From the NCBI GenBank assembly GCA_040954595.2, contig CM082598.2, positions 9,300,001-9,364,000 of the forward strand: DNA of 64,000 nt. Direction: 5' to 3'. This DNA comes from Balanoglossus misakiensis (taxonomy: Eukaryota > Hemichordata). Position 1 is the first letter of the stretch; every line of letters starts with the position of its first letter. The position numbers and the translations under genes were made by a program. The notes beneath the pieces are model-generated. The model was not told the DNA's origin and ran no database searches. It saw only the letters and a program-made list of their open reading frames with translations. Shown here one piece after another: positions 37,471 through 50,680 of this stretch.

Positions 37471-37817
37471 AGCCCCTATAGCTGCCAAATTTCACATATT
37501 TCTTCCACAAGAAAATACTTCAAATATATTCCATATCCTCTAAAATCCTCACCATTAAGCCATATTATTTGCATCAGTTTGTCATCTCTTGGTGACACAT
37601 ACCACAATAGCTTCGTACTGTTTGTATGGAGGCTGATTTAATCGGTGCGGCACCATTTTAATACATAGCATTGTTCAAATTGCAACATGCAGTCACAATT
37701 GGGCATGGATAAGGTGTTCGTGTACCGGTATACCTCAGTAAGCTTATTTAGATGTACTAATTTAAGTTGGAAAATAACGTCATGAAAATTATGCAAAAAG
37801 TGGCAGCTCTAGAGGCT
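37471..37817. mobile_element. AGCCCCTATAGC element (TTAA target)
   Basis: 347 bp. The ends AGCCCCTATAGCTGCC and GGCAGCTCTAGAGGCT are flanked by TTAA (37467-37470, 37818-37821). The body (ATACTTCAAATATATTCC..., CATCTCTTGGTGACACATAC) matches the copy at 26523-27444. Confidence 0.7.
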
Positions 37818-37821
37818 TTAA

Positions 37822-40301
37822 GAGTGAAGCAAGTCCAATTTCTGTTAACTTAGTGATTATTCAGAGTGACTGTGTTTATATGTTGTAATTAGAAGACCAA
37901 CAAACAAAAGCCGTTATTGTGAACACTTTCATTTTGTCAATGTGCTGTATTTGAATATGAATCTATGCGTGTCAGTGCATACTTTGTGTTTGTGTGGGAA
38001 AGGACAGTGAAAAGCATACAGGGTTATGCAATATAGAAGGCAGTGGTTGGTGTGGTCTAAATCTTTAATAGGCAGATAGTGTTGAATCCACATTGTCAAT
38101 ATCAGTACACAATTATTTGATAAAATGCAGTTTGTTTAAAGTACAATCGATGAAATTAGTCTTTTTTGAACATCCAGATTAGGGCTATAAAATAACTGTT
38201 GTAGCCAGCAAAAACAAGGAAAAGATGATGGTGTAAGTTACCATGGAAAATAATTATAACTGCATTATTTTACAATTTTGCAATTATAAAATTTAAATTG
38301 GTCATGCATTGTACATTCCAAAAAGAATGTAATGTAGTTTTGTTTTTCACCTCGTTGTTGTTTAAAATTTAGTATCCATCTAAATGATCTTAGTCTTTTA
38401 TAATAACTTTGAAATATGCAAGCTTTTTGGTGGAGGACTTCAAATGAAACAAACAGAGGCATTTGATGATTATGCGATGTTAGCCTTTCATCTATTATCA
38501 CACATACAAAATATGCTGATGTCAGTGAAGATTTTGGTTCAAGCAGACAGTTCAGGACAAGAATTTTGCTTGTGAGTGCTTAAAAATGCCAAGCAGAGTA
38601 TTAAGTCGAGTTTACACTGTGTGTCTCTATAGAGTTCATTTGTCTGTCTTGTGTGTGTGTGTGCATGTGTGTGTGTGGGTTAATGCCAACACAGGTGATT
38701 CACAGCACAGGTGTATTGAGTGGACTTTAGTCTGTGCTTGTCATCATAAATACTTGAGTTAAAAAGACAACTATGTACCTTCCAGGGTACTGCTTGTCTG
38801 AGTAGGACATTATCACTACCCCAGCAAAATCAAATGAATTTCATACCTATAGTCTCATTACATATATATTAACTGAATTCCTCAACCGAGCTGTGAAGGA
38901 CACGACCAAAATGACTTGTTTCCATGCTCAAAACAACACACAATATTGTGAGTGTGGAAGTCAGTCTTAATTTTCTGATTTTTCAAGTTTTGCATGTACA
39001 CACAGTTTGCTTGAAAAGAGGTTAAACTTCTGAGAAAAATTAAGAGGTTGAACAAAAATATTCTGTAAAGTGTGCTTTTTCTATTGATAGTCTAACAATA
39101 GTTCGACCTACATTTTGTCCTCAACAACCCATGCATAGTGTATCATTGTAAGATTACAAGTAAATCAAAACCCCTGGATGGTCATTGTACAAAAACTCTG
39201 CTAGCAACTTCCCACGCTAGAGCTCACATACTTATTTGCATAGTATTTGCATAAAGCTATATGTATTGCTTAGCAACCAGGCAACCAATGCAATGTCAGG
39301 GTTCTCGTCAGGTCAAAATAAGATCCCTGCTCAGTGCACACAACACTGGTGAGAAAATTAAAGTTTATAACTTTATTTTTTTTTACTATTTCTACATCAA
39401 CCTTATTTAGCAATTTTTTAAATTCAAAGTGTATGCTTGGCCTTTGTAAAAAGTCATCATGAATTTTGTAAGAATTTTGTGTTGTACATTTTTGGTTGGT
39501 AGATCAAAACACTAAATTTCTGCATTTGCATTGAAATTGGGACTGCACTGCAAGTTTTTGTCATTTTTGATGAATGATAATTTTTTATTTCCCACAATTT
39601 AAAAAAAGCTAGCATGCAAGAAATTACCTGTAGTCAGTCAACATTTGTAGTTACATTATAGCCTTAATATTTAACACCAACCAAATGTCATAAATTCAGT
39701 TCAAAGCAAACTCCCATCAAATTCAATTTGTATTTATCAATATTACAACCACCATTTTGGCACCAAGTCAATTTTAGAATTTTGGCACGCGACTGGCACG
39801 CAAGCGCTTTTGGCACTGAGTCAATTATCGAATTTTGGCACGCGACTGGCACGCGACAACGCCTTATTTGGAATATGGCGTGTGGTCACGATTGGTACAA
39901 GTATCATACACAAATATTCAATCATTTTGTTACAATGTGAACCAGTTAAAATGCTTATAAATTGTTGTTGGAGGGGAATTTTTAATTAGTCACTTTGATA
40001 GAAAAATGTGCATGAAACTGATCAAACGATTAAAAAAGTATGCACAAATAAAAATCATAAAGATATACACTGGGGTACATGTCAAGTAGTATTGCATGGA
40101 GGAAATCGAATTAATAAAATGGAGATGATTTTGAGTAGAAGTACAAGATCAATAAAATTTATCAGTAAGTATAGTAGTAAGTACATATGAAGTCAACATG
40201 CCTTGATTTTCTCCAGCAAAGTGACCAGAAAATGAACAAGTCTAAATTCAACCTGCATAAGATTATATTTAACAAGATAATAAGAAAAATCTGACTTACA
40301 G
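37822..40301. other. No gene recognised
   Basis: AT-rich, with GT-rich runs at 38648-38680 and the 54-bp tandem at 39754. No convincing exons. Confidence 0.5.
39754..39861 (+). repeat. Tandem repeat, 54-bp unit, two copies
   Basis: TTTTGGCACYRAGTCAATT...TTTTGGCACGCGACTGGCAC repeats twice with about 85% identity. Confidence 0.75.
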
Positions 40302-40467
40302 ATCTGAAATTGGACGGAGTTATTTGGAGGGCTGCTGGACGGTGTGGACGGTCTCTGGATGTTGTTGTGTGGCCAGGCTATGGTATGTCAGCTATGGACA
40401 AGCAGGGCCTTTTTTACAAGCCCTGTGTGTGTATACTAGAGGCTGCCGGGTACTTGAAATCTCGCAG
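40302..40467 (+). CDS. Candidate internal exon of an unrecognised gene
   Basis: The segment starts after TGACTTACAG and stays open in one frame to CTCGCAG|GTAACA, encoding LKLDGVIWRAAGRCGRSLDV, then VVWPGYGMSAMDKQGLFYKP, then CVCILEAAGYLKSR. An internal alternative donor (TATG|GTATGT at 40383) would give an 81-base symmetric exon. The local GC content is higher than the flanks, as expected of coding DNA. A second frame is also open over the first 81 bases, so the reading is not unique. No family was recognised and no repeat copy was seen elsewhere in the window. Confidence 0.35.
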
Positions 40468-40751
40468 GTAACACGGGGTTGAGTGGCAGCTATGCAGTCA
40501 CCTGGTGTCAATGCACAGTGCAGTTGATAATAGAAGGTGGAGACTCGCTGGCCTAGAGCAGTAACTGAGTACTTTTGTGTACTTATGCACCTTAAAACAA
40601 CAATGGGTCTGACATGTGATAATCATTCAGGCAAAGATGTGTCTAAACATGCTGTGAATTTACTTTGCTTCAACATACAGTTGCACTAGAAATTACGATT
40701 TATGTTGTTTATTTCCACCTTTGACATAAAATTAGCAGTGGGAGCTTTTAA

Positions 40752-40965
40752 AGGGACAAAGTCTCTCTCTCGCTGCCCCTTTTACCATTAATTATGTTTG
40801 ATACAAGACACCATTTATGATTTTCTGCATGTGGAATATATAATGAGTCAACGTTCGACCACACACAACTTAATCCATCCCACTTGTAGACACGAAAGTG
40901 AAAAACTCACCAAAATGTATATAAATCGGTCTCTACCATTTATTCCTTTTGCAAGATTTTTACAT
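40752..40965. mobile_element. AGGGACAAAG foldback MITE, left part
   Basis: TTAA at 40748-40751, then the left arm and centre as far as TTTATTCCTTTTGCAAG. The rest of the right arm is absent. Confidence 0.7.
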
Positions 40966-42550
40966 TCTACTGATGCTGCATTGAGAAAACAGCATGTAGA
41001 TACTGCAGGGACATGTAGTTGAAATATTTGAGTTAATTGGTCTGACATCTTTATTGACAAAGATTCAGTAAAAATCAAGAATTCATGTTAGGTGCACATG
41101 ATAAAATATACTAAAATAAAATCTATACTATGTGTAGTAGTGTACATGTAGTAGATGGCCTTCTGTACCAGTGCAAAGCTTATGCAAAATGAAGTCTCTT
41201 ACAGTGGAATCAAAGATCCATAATCAAGGTAAATAGAAACATGTTAAAACTTGTGTTGGAATGTTTCTTTGTAATATTTCAATCACTTTGTCGGTCTCAA
41301 TGAAATTTTATAGTATCTTGGACACCAGATCGGTCACAGACCTGGTTGAATAAAACCCCACTGTCCTTGTATTGCCCTTGTCTTTCTTGAAGAAAGCTAA
41401 CCTGGCAACCAAAACCTACCCTAGCAACCAAAATTCACCCAGTGACTATTCTTTTATTCAATGGAATGCAGTCACCCAGCTTGGCTGTGTTAAGACGTCA
41501 GCCGCCGAAACTCACACACATTAATTGTAGGTCTTAAAATGTTCCCATTTAAAGTTTAAAATTGTCATAGCCACTACATGGTACTAACAGCCTGGAGTCT
41601 GTAAGTGAAAATTTGGGGTGTGATTGATTTCAAGAGAATTACTTGATGTGGCTGATGAGATGTTGGCAGGGATTTAACCAATGTACCCTCCTTATCTATG
41701 TCAAATTTACTAGTTACACATATCTGTGAAATGATTAAATATGTCGAAAAACTAGGATCTTATGTGATATGGATCTGCATTCTACAGCCCTTACAGTTAG
41801 CATTCAAAATGGGTGGCTTTATTTACATCATAAGCTGAAGCTTTAAAATGTATAGAAGGATAGCAAAGGTGAACTGATTGGATAGTCTCTGCAAATACTG
41901 ACTCTTTGGTTCTCATTAATTATTGCCATTGAATCTCCTTGAATGTTTGCCTGTAGGTAATCACCATCCACATATAAGTAATCAGGTTTGAAGCTTGTTA
42001 AATTAATTTATGCAGCTACCTATTGGTTATTTTGACACTCATTGACACTTAAGGTGACCTTGTGTTCGCAGTCACACTTGAAAATGATTTGTGAAAAGTT
42101 TTGATGGCGATAGACAAAAATTGATGATGTGTGTTGTCAGCACATTATTCAATAGACATATTTTCTGGTGACTTTCCCGGTTTTTTGAATTCATTAATCT
42201 TTTTTTTTTAAACTTGGGTGAGATTTATTTGTATGCCATAATACAAGAGGCAAATTGGTGCCATGCTGCTACTGAAATTATGGGGCTCTTGACAGGAAAT
42301 AACCTCATTTGTACAATCTCATTATAAATGGAGAGGTGGCCTGCGCATGTGCAGTGGCAACAAACTTGTTTAAAAGTTTTCAATTTGTGTCTTGATACAA
42401 TCCATTATGGCTACCTGGCAGTCATTTTATTGTCTAGAGGTATTACTTGGCCATACCACCTCAGTGTTCGCCCCAAACAATTATCGACAGATACCTTTAA
42501 TTTGGGAGAAAACAATAGAAACTCATTTTCTTGAATTAAATTCATTGTTA

Positions 42551-42838
42551 GGCCAAAATAAAAAATATGTGCTGTTCCGATTACCCGACCTACCCTAATT
42601 TTAGCCCGCCGACCCTAAACTTTTTAGAGCTTCTTAAAACCGGAAGTAAAAATAACGATGTCAAATATACAAAATTTATGAAAATTGTGAGAATCGCGCG
42701 AGAACGATGATGATGAAACTCTTCTACACTACAGCGGCCAAAAATATAAAAAAAAACTGCAAGCTGAAAAATTCCTACCTACCTTCCCTATTTTTGAAAA
42801 CCATGTAATCAGAACAGAACATATTATATTTTTGGGCC
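42551..42838. mobile_element. GGCCAAAATA MITE (TTA target)
   Basis: 288 bp with TTA on both sides (42548-42550, 42839-42841). The ends GGCCAAAATAAAAAATATG / inverse are followed by GTGCTGTTCCGATTAC. Close to the copies at 56442 and 58095. Confidence 0.75.
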
Positions 42839-42961
42839 TTATGCAAACTAGCTGAAAATATATATCATAAATTCAAGGGGAGAACACTGGGTAATACCTG
42901 GCCTGACTCGATACAGACTTTGTAAGAGAACAATGTATACATGCATGTCAATTCATTTTTA

Positions 42962-42995
42962 GGTCCCATTTGTATAGGTATATACCAGTGGGACC
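42962..42995. repeat. Short hairpin GGTCCCA...TGGGACC at a repeat head
   Basis: Seven-base arms around an AT-rich loop, followed by a GTATGGATGTATGGATGGAT-type run and an ACCGCGGCGCACACAACC segment. The composition looks like a dispersed repeat; no second copy is in the window. Confidence 0.35.
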
Positions 42996-45900
42996 TTATG
43001 GGATTGGCGGTTGCGTCTGTATGGATGTATGGATGGATGTATGTCTGTATGTCCATCCACATCAAAACCTTGAAAACCGCGGCGCACACAACCTCGATAT
43101 TTGGTGTGTAGATGCATGCTGGGCTGTAGATGGGAGTTTGTTCAAACGAAGTTGTCATTGCTCTTTCTCAGAACCCTCTACCCCATTGCTTTCAAATTTG
43201 ATTTGAAAGTTTCTGGGTGAGTTGCCATGATGATTTACAAAACCTATGATGAAACTGTCAATGTTTTGTGTGGGCAATATCTTGTATTTTGGGGCATATT
43301 TTTGATTTTGATAAAAAAAATTATATTCCTCAGAAAGTGTATGGCTGATTACTTTAACATTTGAGTTGTAAGTTAACGGGATTGTCTTCTTTAGAATTAT
43401 AATGGAATCAAATCATAGGTAAATCGGAACTTTTATATTTTGTAGGATATTTTGTCTTATACCACAAAAAATTTCATCTCAAGAAGAGCAATTACTTGTA
43501 CATTCTTTGTAATAAAAGAGGCACCCTACTGACATTTGTAAACACAGCAAATTCCTGCATGATTACATAACTGGCCAACTTTTAAAGAGACCAGCTGTTC
43601 TATTTAGTCGTAATCAGTTCGACCAGAAACAAATAAATATGATTTGTGAAAAGCCAAACTAATAGAATAAAAATAACATAACACAAAAATGGCCACTCAA
43701 AGTGCTTGAATAATTTTTCAGGGGGCATGTTTGCATGGCATGAACTGTATGCTGCATACCAGCAGCATGTAGTTTAGGTGATATTTATGATAGAATTGAA
43801 CTGTTTAAGGTCACACAGAATAAAATCAGTGAGTTCTGAATACCTTGGAAGGTTTAAGTTGCAGATATCTTCATGAAAAATACACAATATCAACACATGC
43901 ATTTAATCAGTGGTCAAACAATTGAAGGTTATAAAATAATTAATTTTCCAAAGAATAGTGGGTGGTTGAATTAATGGAGCGGTTGAATTAATAGACTGAT
44001 TACGGTATGTACAATACACATGCCAATTTTGCCATTGGCAGCTTATGGGTCAGTCCAGGCGGTGTCTGCAACGTAAACGCCCTCTAGCGACGAATCGTAA
44101 CCATATCAGCCTCAGGCTTTCATTCTCTTGCAAGACACCGTTCACTTCCGGTGTGAGCTCGTCGTGTATCCTAACCATATTTAACAAGGCTTTGTTACTT
44201 TTTTATTATTGAAAAGTGGCTAAAAAACGTTAAATCAGAATGTGTAATTTACGCCCGGGTAAGTGAAAAATGAAGTCTTTTGACCGACGGGCAAGCGACC
44301 TTTGACCTGCGCTAAACGTGTGAGTTCGTGGTTTACACCAGTACTGATCTACTTGTGCTGTCTGCCAAGTACAATCGGTTATCCACTGTTCAAGGCGTGG
44401 CATTTTATTTTTCAATTCAAATATTTATCAGTAAATTCTTGTAAATGGAATTTTTCGAAATGTTGCAACTTTTTAGCTTGGAAATTCCCCAGGAATTTTT
44501 CAAAGGCCAACCGGTATTGCTATGCAATGTTCCTGTTTAAATTAAAGTACTTTGCTGGTATAGAAGTCATTGACTACACAATGCTATGAACATACAGTGC
44601 TTCCCCCAGTGATTGCAAATGCACATGCGCGCCCGCACACACATGGATATGAAAGAATGTCAATTTTTTAATCAACTGGACAAGTGCAGTGTTCTTACAA
44701 GTAAAGTTACTTGCCCTATGCCAAGTGAATTTGTGAAAAATGCCTCAAGGCTTGTGTATAAAACTAATCTTGGCCTTGCTGTGGCGAATAATTCAGTTAC
44801 TAGGGGGGGGGGGGGTTGTCGTCAGTCTTTAATAACTAGTACAGCCCTTCATTCATATTTACACAGGTAAGACAAACGGTCCGATAATTTGACAAATAAT
44901 TATTTATTCACTCAAAATGAGTCACTATAATTATATACACACTTTGATGTATATAGGTCCCTTCGTCTTGCATTATGTTATTTAACTCATGCAATGGTGT
45001 ATAGACAAGTTTTCTTGGTTATCACTCACTGAAGTGTTATAAATTGCACATATGGCTCACAAATGATATTCACAGTTGCAAAAATTACTCAGTCTGTGAA
45101 TCTTTAAATCAAAGTAACTGGACTGGAAGACACTATGGATTGGACATTACCATGTTGTCTTGTTATTACACTCAGTTTACATGCTGTGAAGATTGTCACA
45201 GACTAGTCTTGTCCATTTGCAAAATTTGTTCACAGAGATCATCTTCTGTTAGTCTATTTGCTGTTGTACTATTGGTCTCCTCTTCACATATCAGTTTCTT
45301 TAGTTTTCTTGGAGTTGAAGTACTTGTTGTAAGACTATGCAATCTTACTGACATTTTGGGCTTTCTGTTGAAAAGATGAGTTACTATTACTGAACAATGG
45401 TCTGTGACAAAACATTATGACTACTAAATTGATGACATTTGAAAAAATATGTGCCATGTTATGTTAATACATGAACTGTGTGTGCGTCTTTCTGTATATG
45501 TACTCCGGTGTAGACTTTTTTCTTGCGTAATCACTAAATGGGACCACCGTGTCCTTGACGCGATTTTTCTGATATGGTTACGGATGGTGACAAACTGTGC
45601 CAAACAAAGTGACATAGATCCAAACGAACACTTACAAATACCAAACTGACCCAAAGCACTCCATATTTATAATAAGACAACCCAGAACTGCATTGCAATA
45701 TGGTGATAAACACTGAGACCCCAAACAGAATTTTTATAAAACACTAACCCTTGGCTTAAATTTAGTTCAAGCCAGAACCATTGAAAATGAAAGCACATTG
45801 CAATACAATTGCCGTATGTTCTTGTTGTCCAATGTTGGCTTTAGGCCTGCGTGCACTTTCATGGAGGTTTTCTTTGGATTTATTTAAATTGTGTAACATT

Positions 45901-46120
45901 AGCCCTGGAGATACAAGTTAAACCTGGATTGCTTCTTAATGTTTGGATTGCATTGCATTTTTGTGACCACATTAAAACTGCCAAGGGGTTGATTTACCTC
46001 AATGGTTTTTTTTTTCAGTGCTTGGTCAGGGTTTATGGCTAGCTGGAATGCCCCCTAGAAATGCTTGAAGATTTGAAGGTGATTAAAAACCCAGCCTTGT
46101 TTTCAATGTGGTCCTGAATA
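42996..46120. other. No gene recognised
   Basis: AT-rich; one GC-richer stretch at 44050-44180. A 111-codon frame at 45044-45379 has no recognisable feature. Confidence 0.45.
45510..45590 (+). repeat. Repeat shared with 35895-35975
   Basis: Second copy of the AATGGGACCACCGTGTCCTT segment. Probably the edge of an undefined dispersed element. Confidence 0.5.
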
Positions 46121-46416
46121 TGTTATCGCCGCCTATTTAAATTGACTAATCGGGCGCCCTGATTAAATACCCGGAAGTTACGTTCTGACTATAGACTGCA
46201 CTGTATCAAGACGTAAAACAGCAGATTTTCTGACAAAGAGTTGGGAAGTATCCGTTTATCTGTATGACTCTTATTCTTAAGGTTTCGCCTCCTTTTTTTC
46301 GCGTTATTTTGAATGCAGTTACACGTACTCGTACGAGTTGAGCAGTAAACAATCGGGTGGCTGAGGCAGCCTTTACAGGGCGCCCGATTGGTCAATTTAA
46401 ATAGGCGGCGATAACA
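46121..46416. mobile_element. GTTATCGCCGCC hairpin element
   Basis: About 296 bp with ~42-bp terminal inverted repeats (GTTATCGCCGCCTATTTAAA at left, the inverse at right; the inside of the arms reads AATCGGGCGCCCTG). No clear target duplication. A MITE-like structure; superfamily unknown. Confidence 0.65.
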
Positions 46417-46664
46417 GAGCCAACACCATCGCCCGCGCAGTTCAAATGTGATTGAATTTGACTGCGGTACGACTTGGAAATCGCCGTTTTTCCACTCGTT
46501 TGCAGGTCGATAGATCAAGTGAAGCCCAAACTAGGTCCAAATTAGGTCAGTGAGATAAATTTCAGTGCCTATGATGGCATAATTTAATCGCTCGCTCGTG
46601 AATGGGGTGATTTTTCAGGGCCTTGAAAGTGGCCCATGAGCCTAGATCAGGGCATGTCGATTCC

Positions 46665-46733
46665 TAGCTCTGCGTACAGGTCTGTGTGTTCCCGGTGTAA
46701 CGCCGGGAACACACAGACCTGTACGCAGAGCTA
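46665..46733. repeat. Perfect 69-bp hairpin with 9-bp direct repeats
   Basis: Two perfect 31-base arms (TAGCTCTGCGTACAGGTCTG and onward) are separated by seven bases (TGTAACG). The direct repeat GTCGATTCC lies on both sides (46656-46664, 46734-46742). This looks like a very small, very recent insertion. RNA from it would fold into a strong stem-loop. Confidence 0.85.
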
Positions 46734-46742
46734 GTCGATTCC

Positions 46743-48436
46743 ACCCTTGCCTGTATATAAGACGGGAGTGACGTTGGGCGACCTAGGTCGTATTTTCCAC
46801 GATTAATATCAATCTTAACATCAACAACAATAACAACAACAACATTTCCTAAGCTCCCCTTGTGTTTACTATAGGCAAAAGGTGTCTCAAATTTTACCCT
46901 GTGTGAACCTGGTAGTTATGAAAGCCCAACATTCCAGTAGAAGAGTATTTAGACTGCGTAGGTGTGCAATGTACACATTTGTAATCAAAGTTTAAATATT
47001 GACAGTTGTAATTCTTAAGCCTGCAGTTATAAAATCCCAGTTAGAACTTGTTTCTCATGGCAGTTTTCTAGAAATAACCTGATCGCTGAGTTAGACTTGC
47101 CCACTAGTGGCTTGGTGATTGTTTGTCTTTATGTACATTCTCAAAACCTTTTGTGTGTTTGCTTGCTTTGATTGAGATTCTGGTACTGCGGTGAGCTTCA
47201 AATTTGGGGCTGGGCTTCTGGTTTCATTTACCGGCCACCAAGCAATCCAATCACATGACTTACTTGCTCACACTTGCTGTGTTTACTCCACACACGCTTT
47301 CGAGGAGCTCTGAATTTGTTTTCCTTCTGAAATGTATTTATTAAGAGAATAATGAAGCCCTTAGACTTGGTGCAAGTCTGTATGAGAATCTCAAAATTAA
47401 CCTTGTACAATAAATCTCAAAGTTAGTCTCAAACACAGTCTCATGTAGCACTTATTTTATTTTGAGAGTCAATCTCAGATCCAGTCTTTTTTTGCCAATA
47501 TTTGGGGTCTTACACACAGACAGTAGCTAAGAGCTTCCCAAATATGTTGATTACTGAATTTACAGTGAAAGGGGTAAAGGGCCATTAAGGTGTTTCGCAC
47601 CTCGAAATAACAGATCGTCTGATCATGTTGAAATTAATACTGATGATACTATGACTTTTAAACATTTAATCTATGGAAGAAAAATGGGGGTCAACCAGCT
47701 CGATTTTTGGGAAAAGCACCCTCTATCTAGCACCTCTTTCAGCTTTTACCAGTTTTCGTAGATCTTTATAAAAATTGTCTCAAAAATAAGTATTTTTGAG
47801 GGGGGGTCGTCATATTTTTTTCACCATTAAAGAATCTAAACTTACTGAATATTTTAATTTTGTGCAATTTTGAGATTTCATCTTGTTCATTATCATAATT
47901 GCATATCAATACAACTTAAACAACTGTTAAATTAAACACAGAATTGCCTAAAAATCCTCTTTTATATAATTTTTTAAAACTTGGTAGATACCTTGTTTGA
48001 AATATATCAAATCAATTTAAGGCAAAAAAATAGGGGATCGCCACGCTTTAACAGTTGAGACACAGGAAGATAAACATGGATTTTGGGCATCTTCAACAGC
48101 CCAGGATAGGCTGCAAAAGAGTTTGGTTGCTATAGCAACCATTAGAATTGCAAATGCGCGAAAATTTCAGTCCCAAATTTAACAACTACATCGTGTGTAC
48201 AAAAATAACCTCACAGCACTACACTACAACTTTGTTTGGAAAACACTGGAAATAAAATTTAACTTTTTAAACTCTGCGCAGAACCCTGCGTAAACAACTA
48301 AAATGATTGAGGCGCGATATTCCTTAAAGTAGTCCAAATATGGGGCAGTTGGTCCAGTTTAAATGTGTGTGGGTGTATTTTCACCTCAAAGTAACCTTTT
48401 TACCTTAACAATTCCAATCTTTATGATAGTGATGCC
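46743..48436. other. No gene recognised
   Basis: Simple CAA-type repeat at 46820-46845; otherwise AT-rich sequence with nothing identified. Confidence 0.5.
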
Positions 48437-48652
48437 ATGTAGGTTAACCAGGATCCAAGCGGTTTGAATGGGCCTTACATTGAAAATTTGGAGACCAGCG
48501 ACAACCATGATAGTTTTGAAACATTAACATTTCCTTTGTTCAGATGTGGCAATTTAAATTTTCCGAACAATGATCAAGTGGAGACTGCATCATTGATAGT
48601 GACTTGTTTTTGTGGTTCAATTACAGATAAGTATGGGAGTGTTGACTGAGTA
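48437..48652 (+). CDS. Possible exon or short open frame, unrecognised
   Basis: An open frame begins near a possible acceptor (TTAACCAG before 48451) and includes NGPYIENLETSDNHDSFETL and onwards to ITDKYGSVD before a TGA at about 48650. The acidic, non-repetitive composition looks more like protein than most chance frames here. A further small open segment with a good donor (CTCAAG|GTAGGT at 48720) follows directly. No homology is recognised, and the acceptor is poor. It may be chance. Confidence 0.2.
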
Positions 48653-49012
48653 CATCATGTAAACAGTTCCTGGAAAACAGTATACTGAGATTGTTTCCAA
48701 GAATTGCTGACCACTCAAGGTAGGTTAATTATTGATCAGAAAGGCTTGTCATATTCTTTTTGCTGTTTGTTGAAATTGTGTCACACCCACCCCTACAACC
48801 TAGAATTTCTCTGTTAATAAAACTAGTATCACATTCCGAAAAATGCTGTGATTGAAGGCAGTTGCATCATGGCAGATTGTCCTCAAAATATAAAATTTTC
48901 GCCATAAAGAAATCTGGAAAAAAAAATCAGCAAATATATTAAATTAATATTAAATCATCAAGGCCAGAAGAAAAATTGACTTCAGACATAAAATAGAGAA
49001 AGCTTTATTTAA

Positions 49013-49394
49013 GGATCAGTAAAATTGAAAGTATTGTCATTTCTTTTAATAGTGGATTTTTGGATCCTTTGTATGTATAATGAAAATCTGTGGTAAAATA
49101 TAGGGCTCACCATGCTTGTTTTGGAAATACAGAGCCATGAATTTAGTCGATAATAGAAGAAAACTGCTGACTCAGCATTTTTCGCCAATGGTTTGTGTAC
49201 ATGTATGAGCAAAAATTTTAACGTAATTTATCTCAAAATATAGCGCAGTATTAACCATATGATTTTATTTGACCAATGAATTTATATATACTTGACTGAG
49301 CTATGTGTAAAATTTCATGAAAATGACAACAGTAGTGGTTTGTTTTCTAGCAATTCCTATGGGAAAGAGACACACACGCGCACTGTTTATCAGT
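49013..49394. mobile_element. GGATGT element, inverted copy with lost end
   Basis: Inverse orientation of the 58488 copy. TTAA at 49009-49012, but six terminal bases (TGTACG) are deleted. Its far end is fused at about 49394 to the middle of a GGGACC-family element. Confidence 0.65.
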
Positions 49395-49811
49395 GAGTGT
49401 CCCCCTCCCACATAAGAAAATTTTGTAAAATACGGAGCTCAAAGTTGCGTATAGTGAACTCAAAAGCAAAGTAACTCAATGTTGGAGAGGACACATTTTA
49501 CTTTTGCCACCCAAAGTTAGCATCGGTGGGGATGGGTTGGCAAGTACTCTGCCCTGGTACACAAGACAAACCAGCAAAAAATGAAATGTGGTGAAGAATG
49601 TAGGGGGTGGGTGTGGGAGGGGTGTCCCCTTCACACATTAGAAAATTTTGTAAAATAAAGGGCGCGAAACTGCAATTTTGTGGACTCAAAAGCAAAAGTT
49701 CGGTGGCAAAAGTATGTGACCCCCCCCCCTAAATGTTTCAAAAAAAAAGATGACCCCCCTTTTGGATTTCAAAATTTAAGTGCCCCCCAGCCAAAACAAC
49801 TGAACGGGCCC
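49395..49811 (-). mobile_element. GGGACCGTTC element, one end truncated
   Basis: The inside begins abruptly at GAGTGTCCCCCTCCCAC and runs to GAACGGGCCC followed by TTA. The missing end abuts the truncated GGATGT element at 49394, so one rearrangement probably removed both. Confidence 0.65.
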
Positions 49812-50680
49812 TTAGCATGAAGACTTCTTGGCCCATAACATGACCTACATGCTCAGATATAAGCATGTAGACTCTCGAAAAAAGACATATATTGGGTGGA
49901 ACTGCTAAGAACTGCTTATTCATGCTTAAACACGCAACATGCCTATTTAAAGCGGATTATGGTAAGACTATGCAAATGTGAAAAAGTCAGGCTACTGGCA
50001 AGACGTACTGTGTGTGCTCCCGGATTTCGAGAAATTCACCGGGTTTATGGCTTTCATTGTCATCCAATCTTACATATGATATCCATGAATATATAGCGAG
50101 TACATGTATGTGGAAAATACATTGAAAAATCCTGCAGTGTTAGTAAGGGAACACAATTTTCTCGAAAGCGTTGTGCCAGAATGGCCGTTTGACCCCATTT
50201 GTAAAAGTCATTCTATACTGTCGATCATGATTATTCAAATTCAAACAGCGGCCTAAGCGATGTTTGCTCCCACTGGTCAAGACAAATATAAACCACACAC
50301 AAATTTGCGAAATACCATTATGTAGACAATTTATCCAAACGCGTAGATTTGACCACGGTCCCTCCACTAGCAACTACGCTTGACATGACCGCTGTAGATG
50401 ACCTACGTAAATGTCTTTGTAGCCCAAATATGCACGAAAGTACGTAATTGCTCATCCCATGAAAGGTGCTAAAATCATTGCCTATTGACGCCATTTCCAT
50501 TTCCAAACGTCACATTCTGAGTTCACCGATACAATAAGAACCATTGCCTTGGGTGACCAGGATTGAAGCATTTGTCGGTTGCAGAAAAGACCCGATTCGA
50601 TTCGCTCACTGAAAAGAATATATCGACAACTTCCCAGAATGTTCGTATGGAACGCCAACACTAACTTCAATTGCCATATT

